Shown here: piece by piece, positions 45,867 to 57,197 of the stretch
Layout: each line of letters starts with the position of its first letter
Numbering within the stretch: position 1 is the first letter of the stretch
Source: Cyathus striatus
Lineage: Eukaryota; Basidiomycota; Agaricomycetes; Agaricales; Nidulariaceae
Reading direction: 5' to 3'
DNA: 64,000 nucleotides
NCBI GenBank assembly: GCA_025738555.1
Contig: JAOVFP010000001.1
Coordinates: forward strand, 8,556,001 to 8,620,000
Notes under the pieces: generated by a model
Told to the model about the DNA's origin: nothing
What the model saw: only the letters and a program-made list of their open reading frames with translations
Databases searched by the model: none
Program-made: the position numbers and the translations under genes

Positions 45867-47672
45867 CGGGACGGACGAAAAGCGACACCTTACACAGTGT
45901 GGAAGTCCCGGCCACATGTGTAGAAGTCCCGGCCACACGTGTGGAAGTCCCAGCCGCACATGTGGAAGTCCCAGCCACACGTGTGGTTGGGTAAATTCGC
46001 ATATTCTCACGTGAATTTCCACACATTGCTACAGTCATTCACCACGTGACGCAACACCCCCATACGGTGCAACAGTGTGAAGAACTTTGCATGTAACCCA
46101 TCGAAATCATGATCAATTTTGTTCATTTCTTTTCTATTTTACACAAGTAATATGTCTCAATACAACTGCGCAAAAATAATATGCATTATATATTTCTATG
46201 TTGTATAAAATGCTTTACAGTGCACAATGCTTACATCAAATGCACCAGATTCGAAAAACAAGATGCCTTAAATCTGACAGCTATGATGTAATTGTGCTTA
46301 ATAAAACTCATATGTAAATGTCTACACAATATATTGAAAACATGGAGAATTTTGAATGAGACAGTAAGTGTTTCTGTGGCAGATATTCGGGCATATGTGG
46401 TGTGGTGCATTGCTACCTGAGTAATCAAATCTAGATGATTAGTTTACATAATAGGGTCCGAACAAATATTACTTGATTAATCAATGCCGTGCCTTAGTTC
46501 GGCTCGGTGTTGCGCTCTGTGGTAATTACCCCAAATTCACCACTCGGAAAGATATTCATGTGGAAGGTGCAAATCTAAACCTAGAGCCTTCAAATTCAGC
46601 AGAAATTTAATTCATATAATATATAATGTATATGTTAAATTTCAGAGCAAACGAGTGCATTTTTCATGTATAATTTACAAAACAAAATTGGGCGTTGCAT
46701 AAGATGGTGAATGACTGTAAGTCAAACTACACATTGCTAAGTGCTTAATGAGTAATTATATTATATGTAAGTATATTAGTCACGATTTATGAGAGGGTGA
46801 TGACGCGACTCAAGCGCACTGCAGACCAGAGTATAACTCGGGCCGTGGAGGCTCTAGTCACGTGACCTGGGCAAAGGGCGATTACGCGTCGATCGCAATT
46901 CAACCAGTGGGTGCGGTAGTGCAGTACGAAGGGAGAGTAGAAGAGCTTGTTGGAAGAGGCATTGGGAGAGCTTGGAGAAAAGACCAAGCTAGAGAAGGAG
47001 TTGAAGGACAGGTGGGAGCAGTAAACAAAAGTAGGCGTACATGAGCTGTGGGGACCCTTGTTCTCGTTCTCTCCTAATACAATTTGCCTCCATTTTCATT
47101 CATCCAAACTCTGGCATGTTGATGCGTTCAATATAGACATAGTACTAAGCGAGAATTAGAGCGTTGAGACGAGAACGGTATAGGACAAGTGCGAGGGCAG
47201 ACGAGAGTGGTGATAGTAAGGAGGTAAGAGCAGGCGCGGGAATGGCTACCTGGCACGAACTTAGCTGCTGATCAAATCGTATAACATTCCAAATAACAAA
47301 AGTCAATTATCCGTATACGTTACAAATGGTAGTATCATTACTGTACTTACCTGGGACTGGGATGTCGCTGGAGGAAGTCATTCATGACTTGCCACTCCGT
47401 TGATGTCTCTTGATAATCCCATTCTGTGTTAGTTTTTAAAAAACCTCTCAATTGGTCACACATGTGACTGTATTTTTATTTTACATTGAATTACTTATTA
47501 TTTAATAAATGCTAGTTTCTTTTCAAATATTCTTCCACTCGACCATATCATACAGTGTAGTTTGGCCTTGTTTCCACATGTGTGGCTGGGACTTCCACAC
47601 GTGTGGCCGGGACTTCTACACATGTGGCCGGGACTTCCACACTGTGTAAGGTGTCGCTTTTCGTACCTCCCC
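45867..47672. mobile_element. 1.8 kb inverted-repeat element with subterminal palindromic repeats
   Basis: The left end CGGGACGGACGAAAAGCG and right end (reverse-complemented) GGGGAGGTACGAAAAGCG continue as inverted repeats for about 110 bp. Each arm consists of four to five copies of a unit with GTGTGGAAGTCCCGGCCACA, in which CACATGTG/CACACGTGTG cores are palindromic. GGAGGAGAG flanks both sides (45858-45866 and 47673-47681), a 9-bp (or 8-bp) target duplication. The 1.6 kb interior has no recognisable protein. This fits a non-autonomous hAT- or Mutator-like element. Confidence 0.8.
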
Positions 47673-48250
47673 GGAGGAGAGGGGAAGGTTTAAGTTGAAA
47701 TGATGATAAACGGAGGGGTGCTGGATTGAGATACGTAGTCGAGTGAGGACTGGGTGAAGCGTTGATTGTCAGATGTATTAGGGATGGTGAACTGCTAGGC
47801 GGTGAGAAGGGAGGAGATGCGGTGTTCGTGATTGCAAGACTTGTAGTGTATCAAAGAAGAGATACGTTAAACTGAGACGTGTAGCCGTAGAGGTTGACTA
47901 GGACTTTTCGAAAACAAGGAACCAAGCAAAAGATCGACAGATGACAGCGTCATCCATTGTTCCCGCCTAGTCGGTCATCTAAAATTAGCTCGGGATGGGA
48001 CGCAGTTGCTGCTGATGGTTATGCGTGTTTGCGGTGGGTGCTGCGGTGTGGTGTGGGTGAATGTGCTGCGAACAGCGATGGGACGTGTGATGGTGGGGTA
48101 TGGAGGATGGTTACGGTGGTTATGGAGAGGGAGGAAGGAGGTGAGAATAGATTGGACGGAAGAGAAGAAGAGTGATTGGCAGACGGATGGAATCACGCGG
48201 GATATAGAGCATGTGAACAGGAACTTTTTATGTAGATACTAATAGTAGAG
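47673..48250. repeat. segmental duplication, copy Q right part
   Basis: This continues the flank after the element; 47967-48107 matches 41715-41745 plus 42722-42836. Open frames here (for example 48006-48242) mirror those in copy P and show no known motif. Confidence 0.6.
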
Positions 48251-48692
48251 CTAGCATTTTTGTTGTTTGGATTGTTTATTCCTTTCCTCTGTACTATAAT
48301 CTGTGGACGATGCAGCGAGTGTGGTCGACATACCTTGATTCGAATGGGCAGATACAGCGGCATGAAGTGGGGGTGGTGGTAGGCATGAGGAGTGGGAGCC
48401 CGGGACCCCATTTGGTATGTGAGAAAATTCATTTGGCGGCGTTGTCAACCTTGCTTTGTGCTTTCCCCTCCCTTGTCCCCCTTCTGCCCTGCTCCCCGCT
48501 CTCTTTCGCTCCCCCTCCTACTCCTTCTCCTCGTCCGCTCTCTCTATTCTGTTGTCGGTTATCGTGTGCTGACTGCCATTCTTTCATCTCTTCATCTCGC
48601 TTGTTCTCTTTGATTCAATCAATCTGATTTTCAATCCACAAATCCCCGGACGGGCGCGAAACATTGCAACCCTTGCATCGTAAAACTTTTAG

Positions 48693-50340
48693 ATGGACTC
48701 TCCGTAAGTGCTTGCTGTCTCTTTCCTCTCCCCCAACCCATTCCTCCCCATCTACTGTCGTTACTCGCACCATCACCCAGCACCGCCCGCGCCACGTTGC
48801 ACCATCCATCTCTGTTCCCACCCCCTTTCCCCCTCGTCTCTCCTCCCTCTTTGTTCCCCTACGCCCATGCCCTTGCTGACGAATCTCATCTCCAGTCGCT
48901 CTAGCAGACGAGCCTCCATCGCCTCCCACGCCAGCGCAGCATACTCCCAAGCAGGCTCTACTCGCCACATTCTCGCAGACATGCATGGCTCATCCTCCTC
49001 GGGCGACTTTACCAATGACCGAGACAGGGCCCTCTATCCCCCCATCAACAACATGCCTACGCCAGGCTCTGGCTCTGCTACGCCCTCCCGCGATGCGTCC
49101 CCGTCCCCTATGATGCCCCCCATGAGTGGTGCTCCTGGGGGAGATGCGAGCTCCGTGTCCTTGTCGGTGAATTACTTGCCTCACAAGTTTTCGAGCACGT
49201 TGTTAGCCCCGTCGTCTTTGAGGAAGAGGAGGGGCAAGGGTGGCATGGACCCGCCTGTGCCGAAGAGAGGTGGGGGCGTTGAGGCGTTTAGGAGTGGTGA
49301 GGCTAGGATGCCAGGTGCTGCGGATGAGGATTACGATGGTGTTGGCTTTGGCGGTGCGTCTGCTGGGAAAGGGAGGAAGATGAGGTGGAATAGGTTCAAG
49401 TGGGTACTGTTTGTTATGAATTTTTTGGTATGTTCTTTCTTTTGTCGTTGTTTCTTTGACTGATAGTTCTGTAGTTGACAGCTTACTCCCTTACGGCGCT
49501 TATCGTCTGCCTTTTGATTTGGTTCAACGTCTTCACCCATGCAGACGTCATCCGCGTAGGCAACCACCCCGAACTCGTCCTCTCCACCATCGCCGCATCC
49601 TTGGGCCTCTTCACCTGCCTCATCGGCTGGTCCGGCATCCTCCTCAACAACCGCACCTTTCTCGCATGGTACACCTTCCTCCTCTGGGCCGTCCTCGCCT
49701 TCCTCGTCTCCCCAGGCTACATCACCTACAAAAAACGCACCTTCAACCTCCAAGGAAAGATCAACTCCCAGTGGTCCCGTAACCTTGGCGCCGACGGACG
49801 CTTGAGGATCCAAAATGAACTCGAGTGTTGTGGGTATTATTCGCCGTTTGTGGAGGCTACCATTTCGCAGACGTGTTATTCCCGTGCCATTCTGCAGGGG
49901 TGTAAGGCTCCTTATTTGGATTTTGAGCGCGAGACTTTGAGGAAGTGGTTTACCGCTGCTTTTGCCCTTGTTCCCGTTCATATTGGCGTTATTCTGGCCG
50001 GGTTGTTGTGTAGTAATCATGTGACGTATCGGTTTGGGAAGGGCATGATGCCTGAGGCGTATAGGTTGAATGTGGGGAGTATGGCTGTTATTATGGATAA
50101 TTATGCTAGGTGTGTTCATTCATTCATTTCGTTGGATGGTACTGATGGTAGTATAGTCAGTTGGCGGAACAGTATGGGAACGATGTTGCCTCGGAGGTTA
50201 TTAATCGCTCCAGGTCCAATTTGAACTTGAATTCCATGCAGAGCATGCCGTATCAGCAGGCGCAGAGTCCGGGTGGGGGCGATAGGTATCATGTCAAGTA
50301 TGATTCGGTGGGGCAGAAGGCGCCTGAGGGTGCTATGTAG
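48693..50340 (+). CDS. fungal tetraspanin-like membrane protein
   Basis: This is a four-helix membrane protein of the tetraspanin type, which organises membrane protein complexes. Exon 1 is tiny (48693-48703, MDSP), followed by a 192-bp intron and exon 2 from 48896. The N-terminal cytoplasmic region is long and Ser/Pro/Gly rich (about 160 residues), ending KMRWNRFKWVLFVMNFL. Helix 1 continues after an intron (LTAYSLTALIVCLLIWFNVF). Helices 2 and 3 are STIAASLGLFTCLIGWSGIL and TFLLWAVLAFLVSPGYI. The large loop holds the diagnostic Cys-Cys-Gly motif (ELECCGYYSPF) plus two further Cys residues (TCYSRAI, GCKAPY). Helix 4 is FALVPVHIGVILAGLLCS. After a last intron (from 50110) the tail reads QLAEQYGNDVASEVINRSRS and ends at TAG 50338-50340. 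The layout matches basidiomycete tetraspanins such as Tsp2. Confidence 0.88.
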
Positions 50341-51449
50341 GGATGGTCCGTGCGCGGAGGGTGACGTCATCGTCGTTGTCTCCGTCGCCGCCTACCCTCC
50401 TTCTCTCGCTACCTTAAAAACATTCGCTCGTTATCCGACGCCCACACGCCCGCCTCTATACCCACCCACCTCACCATCCCTCGCTTCGTCTTTCGCATCA
50501 CCAGAACAATTGCATATGTACCAATCATACCCTTTCTTGCATACCACAGACTTGACCCTAGCCACGAGCATACATTATATTACGCCCTATCGCACCCTCA
50601 CGTTCGTTTCCTCGTACTTCTGTTTGTCTATTCTACTTTTGTTTTTTCATGGTTTTTTCTTCTTTCTTATTGTGCGGCTGGATTTGTTTTTTTTTGTAGG
50701 CTCGCTTGATCGCTCGCTTTTGGGTTCTGGTAATTTACAATTTAAATGGATTATTGTTCATTTGCTCGCTAGTTGGTGAGGGGTCGATGTTCGGGCAGTA
50801 GGTTTCGAAGCGGTGTTTCGGATTATCGGTTGTTTGTTTGAAACGGAATCAGATTATAAGCTTGTTCCTTGATGCGGAGGGCACTTTCGGACTACACCGA
50901 CATCCATCTCTGCTCCGTTCTACGCAGGCTTTTACAAAGAGCAACCGGGCTTCTATCAGGTTTAGGGCTTCTATGTTGTTCGTTCTTTTCATAACCTTGA
51001 TGTTTTCCACAGCTCGAACGTCCCCGGGCCAAGCGATACACCCACTGTTATCAGTCCTTTAACCTCACTGCCATCGCCTTCGTTGCTGTCTTCATGATAC
51101 CTTACGACCACTCCCTACGTCCCTCGACCTGAATGTCCGACAGCCGATAAAGGTGCATCAATACGGCTGTGCAAGACACCATGAAACATACCATCTCCAC
51201 ATCATTGATCAATGTTCTAAATTTACCGCGCACATGTAGGCGTTTCTGGGCGGTATATAATCAGCTCCAACGAGTTCCGTTCATACTTTCCGAGGTCCCC
51301 CACGTCTTTCGCGTCTCAATTCCTCCTTCGACAGCAGGTCTGTCCCACTAGGTGCCGGTCGCCTAGTTATTTCTATCGTTCATTGTCATTGGTGAGCATT
51401 CTACTTGTTTGGGCTTTTATTGCGTATTCATGCTCGCTTAGTATTCACT
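50341..51449. other. non-coding stretch between tetraspanin and bestrophin genes
   Basis: I see no gene. The first 400 bp is pyrimidine-rich and probably the 3' region of the tetraspanin transcript; the rest precedes the bestrophin start. Confidence 0.45.
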
Positions 51450-53833
51450 ATGACCTCCCATGCCTACGAACCGCGCGGCTACGAACACGGGAATCACCCC
51501 GCCTTTGACGAAAACCCAAAGTACGACTACGACCTTCCCAGTCCTGTATCCGCGGAAGTTCATAAAGGGTTCTTGGGGAATGAGCCGTAAGTCCCATGCT
51601 TTTTTTCCCCTGCGTTTACTTATTCCCCAGATAGATTTGCCGCAAGACAAAGAAAGAAGCGCACATTAATCGACTCGGTCATTTCCACTGCATTTTTCAA
51701 GTGCTGGCATCTCATGACGTTCTTCCTCCTTTGGGCTACTGTTATTGTTGTTGTCAATAAGAGCGGCAAGAAGATGCAGATGCCGGATACGCTTTTGAAA
51801 GTGTAAGTGCTATCTTTTCCGGAATACGTTCGTGTTTGATAAAGTTGATTCACAGTGTTGGTACTGTTCTTGGTTTCGTGACGTCTACAAGAACAACCAC
51901 GTCGTTCGCCCGTTATAACGAAGGAAGGATTTTGTGGTCGAAGCTCATCTACAACAGCAGGACGTTTTCACGAATTATCTGGTTTAACATTCCTGGCATG
52001 TTAAATAATTCAGACGCGTACTATTAGCTAAAACTTTCGTGTAGATAGGACTGATGATGACGGAAACACCACCCCTGAGCTGAAAGCCCGTGACTTGATT
52101 GAGAAAAAGACAATATTAAACCTCGTTCTCGCTCACGCTGTATCGCTGAAGCACTATCTGAGGCACGAGGATGGGATATATTACAAGTACGTACGGTATC
52201 CATCGACCTGTTCGTCATCTAATCCATTCGACTTTAGGGACTTGTATTATCTCGTCAAATTCCTCCCGGCCTACGTAGAGCATCAAAGCATGGGTACGCC
52301 TACCGCACAAGACGGCGATAATGTCTTCCGCGACATGAACGTCCCAATCAATCCATTCCTGGACCCTAACCGTGACGAACCATCAGAGGAGAGATCGTGG
52401 CACACTGACGAGTCGACCAATCAGCACAATCCATACAACGTTCCCTTGCCTCGATCTCCCCTGCCTCCGCGTTCTGCTGTGGCTCCTCGATCACCATTTT
52501 ACTCTTCTTCCCGCCAGGGAACGCCCAAGATGTCCACGCGAAGACGGCTAATGTCACGAATGGGATTCCATCGCTCGAGACATGGCGGTGCACCCGCAAA
52601 GGCTGCCATCCTTTCTAAACAGGATGAAGCCTTCCTTCTTCCTGCGAAGAAGCCGCCAAAATATCATCTTTTAGAATTATTCCCATTCTCGCTTTTGGTC
52701 AAGTTCTTGAGTCAAAAGTACAAGGATCGTCAGTCGAAGAGGGCGAGGATGAAGGAGTTGTTGCGTAGGAAGAGGGTTAATCATAATTTGCCGCTGGAGA
52801 TCTCGCTCTATATTGTGAGTATCTTTTGTTGATTGCCTTTTGCCACAGCGGCTCATTTGAACAGGGGTCGTATGTTACTATGATTCAGAAGCGCAAGATA
52901 GCTGACAACCTCACCATGAGTATGTATTAAATCCCATTGTTTTTTCCGTTACTTATATATCCGTGCAGATGTCATGAACCAGTCACTCAATCAAATGGTT
53001 GACGCAGCAACAAGCTTGGAGCGTATTGCCACAACTCCGTTACCGTTTATGTAAGTCCCAACATCAGTACTAGGCCAGCGGAGTTCTGACTGTTCCATTA
53101 GATATAGCATTCACATGTGGTTGATTACTCTCATGTACTGTCTCCTGTTGGTAAGCTAGATGTTTCTTGTCCATAGATTGAGTCGGACGATGACGTGCTT
53201 CCTGTAGCCACTTCAAATTTACAAAACGATGAAAGTGTTAACCATTCCGTCTACTGGTCTGATGGTATGTTGAATAACTTGAGTGTATCGAACAAATATA
53301 TAATGAGCCGCTAATAGGCTTTCTTCTACTTCGGCTTCCTCGTCGCTGGTGAAGAACTTGAAGACCCATTTGGATACGACAAGAACGATCTCGTACGTCC
53401 CTAAGAGAAAAACATACGTGATCTTTCTAACTTGTTTTATTAGGATCTCGACCATTTCACCAACAACATCATGCGTAACGAGCTGACGTCCATCACATCT
53501 GCTCCACCTCCAGATCCTACCAGGTGGATGTTTGTTCCAGAGAATAATGTTTTATTCTCAACAAACCTCGACGAGCGATTCACTCCCAATGAATGGACGA
53601 ATATGGGAGCAAAGCGGATTCAAAATTCGTTGCGTATGATGCCGTGAGTTAAGAGGACGTTATGGTACGATAGTGCATGTAGATATTCCTTTTTCAAGTC
53701 AACTCAGAAAGGACTGCGGGAATACAATCGGCTTTTGTCTTCACGGTGCGAAACTCAACTTATTCAAACGGAGCTCTTGAAGCACTCAGATATGTTGCAA
53801 TATCTTAAGCATCGAAAGCACTTGAGAAAGTAA
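51450..53833 (+). CDS. bestrophin-like anion channel (UPF0187/RFP-TM family)
   Basis: This is a membrane protein of the fungal bestrophin family, expected to conduct chloride or other anions. The start MTSHAYEPRGYEHGNHPAFD is followed by the first helix block (FFKCWHLMTFFLLWATVIVV). Next comes the conserved VGTVLGFVTSTRTTTSFARY with EGRILWSKLI, then a long cytoplasmic insert (Ser/Pro/Arg rich, about 52300-52620). The second membrane block follows (SIHMWLITLMYCLLLPLQIY; VLTIPSTGLMAFFYFGFLVA). The acidic GEELEDPFGYDKNDLDLD motif, which binds calcium in animal bestrophins, comes after it. The gene has at least nine introns. One near 51996-52044 uses GC-AG ends. A final intron (53645 onward) joins MMP to YSFFKSTQKGLREYN, and the last exon ends at TAA 53831-53833. 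If the last intron is not used, the protein ends at TGA just after MMP. Confidence 0.9.
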
Positions 53834-54845
53834 AGAAAGCTTGCACGTTAATGCGAGGCTCGATGTGTAGCTGCAAGGGATAATTACCAAAGTAGAAGAC
53901 GAAGACTTACTACAATGTCCAATGTCTTTGGTACCATGATGTTCAAGCCTATGGAAGTATTCCATCAATTGGTAAAATGGGAACGAGACTAAGTACTGGC
54001 AGCGCTGGGATGAATTTCCCCTGTAAAGATACCACCGAATCCGAGGGCCATATAAGAAGAATACTCTTCCTTGTCAATATCATCAAAGGATTGAATAGAA
54101 GGAGCATCTTAGTGAGAACCTTAATGTCGTGTGAACACCCATTAATAGATTTAAACAGCTTGTTAGGGAGTTTCAGTTACACGTAGACACTGAGTATTGG
54201 ACTATCAGGTAATCTATAGCTTACTATAAGAGGACACATGTCAGTTTTGTGAATAAAGCAAATGCGCTCTATTTTAACGGAGACAGCACACACAAAATTA
54301 CGAGATTTGTAAACGCCTAGGGCGTCAGATGAGCTGAATTGTCCAGACTTTGATTCCTCGGCGTTTGATGAGAAAAGAGCTCCCTGTCAGAAGAAATCCA
54401 TAATGTCGCTGAGCCTATCAACGATTTTGACTTTGAATATGAATACTACTTTGTATCTAGTTAGCTATTAGTATATATACTTAGAAAATTGAAAGAGGTT
54501 ACTATCCTTCAAGGCGCTAAAGCTATGGAAAAAATTCTCCGGGCCCCAGGATCGATGAACTGGTAAAATCGTTTGTATTTCGATACCAGAAATGTTATCA
54601 GAATAACCTGTCGTTTTTTCATCATCAGGGACTTTCCATAGATTGTTCTGCCTTCCCATTGCGGAATTTTCTTCATAAAAACTTCATTATTCTTATGAGA
54701 CTCTGACGCCCGTCGCCTCGTAATTTTAACTTTGAAGGCGGGTATGGTACTTCTCCTTCATCCACGGAGGTTATGTTTGGCAAGCGTGCTCTAGGATTTA
54801 AATTTTTTTTAAAGTTCACGCTTCCAAAGAGACGCCGACGAGACA
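53834..54845. other. non-coding stretch
   Basis: I see no gene; the frames are short and AT-rich. The right part precedes the small secreted protein gene. Confidence 0.45.
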
Positions 54846-54852
54846 TATATAA
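54846..54852 (+). promoter_or_regulatory. TATA element of the small secreted protein gene
   Basis: TATATAA lies 76 bp upstream of the ATG at 54928, at a typical spacing and with a CT-rich leader after it. This suggests a strongly expressed small gene. Confidence 0.55.
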
Positions 54853-54927
54853 GCATTGCTTTCTGGCTCTCAGTCTTCAGTTTCATCGGAAACCATATAT
54901 CAAATCGCGCTTCAATCAACCAGCATC

Positions 54928-55552
54928 ATGTTCGCAAAACTTGTCGTAGGCATGGCTTCTCCTTTAAATGTTTCGTCTAACTAGGTATAACTACTTTAGA
55001 TTCTCATAGCTGCTTTTAGCACTACCGCACTTGCCCAAGTTCCCGCTCCAACTTGCTATAGTTCAGGGACTGGAGGTGTATCCGACTGTGCCCAGTTTAT
55101 CGCCACGTTCTGTGCAGATGTTACTCTTTCGACTGTATATCTTGCTATTATAACTCTGATGTATACAGCCTGACCTTCTTCATTAGTTCGGCCCAGGCCA
55201 GAATGGCGGGCGTTGCTTTGGCGTGAATGGACATCGCTGTATGTTATATATTTCTCTCTTTTATCTAATGCCGAGTTACATTTGTACCTTTATACTACAG
55301 GTGACTTCATTGCTTTCAGACAGATCACTGATCCAGCTGATCCTCCCGACCAAGCAAATTGCAATATCGTATTGAACGGGGTCGTCAAAAGCTGTCCTTT
55401 TGTAGGATACTTCATATTCAATTATATTTTCAAACTAACAAACCATGCAGGGAGGTAAAGGACAGGCTACCGCTGCACCTACTGGAGATTTCACTTTTAC
55501 GCTTGACCCTAATGCTGGGGCTTGCTCTTCTGATGTTCAGCCTGGCACTTGA
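54928..55552 (+). CDS. small cysteine-rich secreted protein
   Basis: Five short exons encode a protein of about 130 residues. A signal peptide spans the first intron (MFAKLV then ILIAAFSTTALAQ). The mature part has eight Cys residues: PTCYSSG, SDCAQF, TFCADV, GRCFGV, HRCDF, NCNIV, SCPF and GACSS. That spacing is compatible with four disulfides. The layout (SDCAQFIATFC near the start, CDF then NCNIVLNGVVKSCPFGGKG near the end) resembles the Y3 glycan-binding family of mushrooms, but I cannot confirm this without a search. Introns begin near 54946, 55135, 55236 and 55400, all with GT-AG ends. The stop is TGA 55550-55552. It could act as an extracellular lectin or effector-like protein; this is inference. 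Confidence 0.7.
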
Positions 55553-56605
55553 GCATATTTAATAATTTTATGGGGGTTGGATAGATGAAAATGTAGACGG
55601 AGAGGGATTGGGTGCCATAGTTTTTATGTACCGGCTAGTCAGTGGTTGTACGTTTTTTAGGATAAATAACGGAGCAGTGGTTTGGTGCTTTGTGACTCAT
55701 GTTCAACTCTGGAAAGGGGGATACACATCAATGAAAGATATGTGAATTGGGACACATTCCTGTGGAAAATATAGTGTAGGTAAGCAGCGATGGTTCGAGC
55801 TCACGGCACGCAAAGCAGGTCAACATCGCTGTATACACCATCAATTCCGTCAATAAGCGGTTTGTGGTGGCTTAAGTGTGAAGCTATGAGAAAGTGAGAG
55901 TAATCAGGTAGGATGCTTGGAGCTTCAGTACTTAGGATTCAAACAGGTTAGCGGGTGAGTTAGTTGCTGTCTTGTGGCGTCAAAGTGTTGTCGGTGGCTA
56001 ACAATAGTGGTGGTTCACTCTCGAAAGTGTCTGAGAACGACGAACATCCTGCATCCACGACCAAGGTTATTTATATATTCTCGACTACCAAGTCACTGTA
56101 CTTTAATTCCTAGGGAGGGAGGCCGGAGGAGTTTGACTGTACTTAATGCCGCTCATACGTTATGTGAAAATTTATCTTCTGGATCTTAAATTGAAGCATT
56201 TAATGATGTTTTTAAAATGTGAAGTATTTTTTTTTGAAGAAGCATATTCGTTGATTGAAAAGCAGTGGAAGTTGGGCGGAGGTCGGGGCAGCCAGTTACG
56301 TGTGTTTGTTCTGAAGGGATTTGTTAAAGAGTCTAAAGCTCTAGCTAAATAGTGTGCAAACACCGTAAACAACGCGCTAGGACGCAGGATTCATTGCTCT
56401 TGCGTTGCTCGGCCTTTCTAAAGTCCTACTTATCCACCCTTCTCGTCGTTGCAGAATATGGAGATTTAATATGAAGAAACTATACTGTACGTCCTAGAAA
56501 ATCAAGATCATAGTATCGACGGGTCGCAGAGGGCCACTGGAGGCAGCGCTCTGACCTAGGTGGGGAGCCGCAGAGGTCCGGCGCCCAGTGCTGGAGGACA
56601 CCTAG
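55553..56605. other. non-coding stretch
   Basis: I see no gene I can support. The frame at 56146-56352 has no recognisable motif. Confidence 0.4.
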
Positions 56606-57165
56606 GTGAGGGGAGGAGTAAAAATTCACCGGGATCAATGCGTACATATGGAATTCAAGGGAGGAGTTGTGGGGGGAGGGGGAAGGGGTAGGAAGGTCGT
56701 TCCTACGAAGTGCTGTGCCAGAACAGCTTGCTTCCGCAACGACGATAAACCCAAGAGAATTCCCACCCAGCACGTACTCCCTGACAAGGACAAAGAAAAG
56801 ACAGAGATAAAGCGATGCATCCACCCAGCTCACCCCCTTGCTCACTATACGACCCCTCACCCCCCCTCAGACCCCCCCTTGGACCCCTCCGAAACCATCC
56901 ACTGCATCTGCGGGTTCGCCCACGACGATGGATTCTCCATTGCGTGTGATATTTGTGGGAGGTGGTGTCACGCTGCATGTTTTGGCATAGGCCACGACGA
57001 GGTTCCCGATGAGTGGCAGTGTTGGGAATGTGTCCCCCGCGAGGTTGATAGGGAGAAAGCCGTCCCTGTCAGCGTAAACAATGGAAATCCGTCCTCGAGC
57101 AGGGAGGGGTGGCTACAACCGGCCGAAATAGACGAAGTATCGAAAACGGAGCTCAACGCATGTTA
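56606..57165 (+). CDS. PHD-finger protein, apparently truncated (Set3/KMT2E-like PHD)
   Basis: The certain part is a PHD zinc finger at about 56890-57040: IHCICGFAHDDGFSIACDIC, then GRWCHAACFGIG and WQCWECV. The Cys4-His-Cys3 set is complete, and the DDGFSIACDxCxRWCHAxCF wording is that of Set3/UpSET/KMT2E-type PHD fingers, which read methylated histone H3 tails. In those proteins a SET domain follows. Here the frame stops about 40 residues later (after SKTELNAC) and the convergent phosphate transporter ends only 33 bp further on. The protein is therefore either a truncated paralogue or a pseudogene. The N-terminal 90 residues of this frame are low-complexity and may not be real. An acceptor site (CCCCCCTCAG) just before the PHD at about 56869 suggests an upstream exon. 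Confidence 0.6.
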
Positions 57166-57197
57166 AGAAACGAAGGATTAATTCTACTCCTCTACCC

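Noticed and set aside
45890..45990. Regular repeats resembling a CRISPR array
   Set aside because: Repeats are contiguous, mirrored at 47572-47660 and form transposon arms in a eukaryotic genome.
49331..50119. Antisense open frame of 262 codons
   Set aside because: Shadow of the tetraspanin gene; low-complexity Glu/Gly-rich product and no motif.
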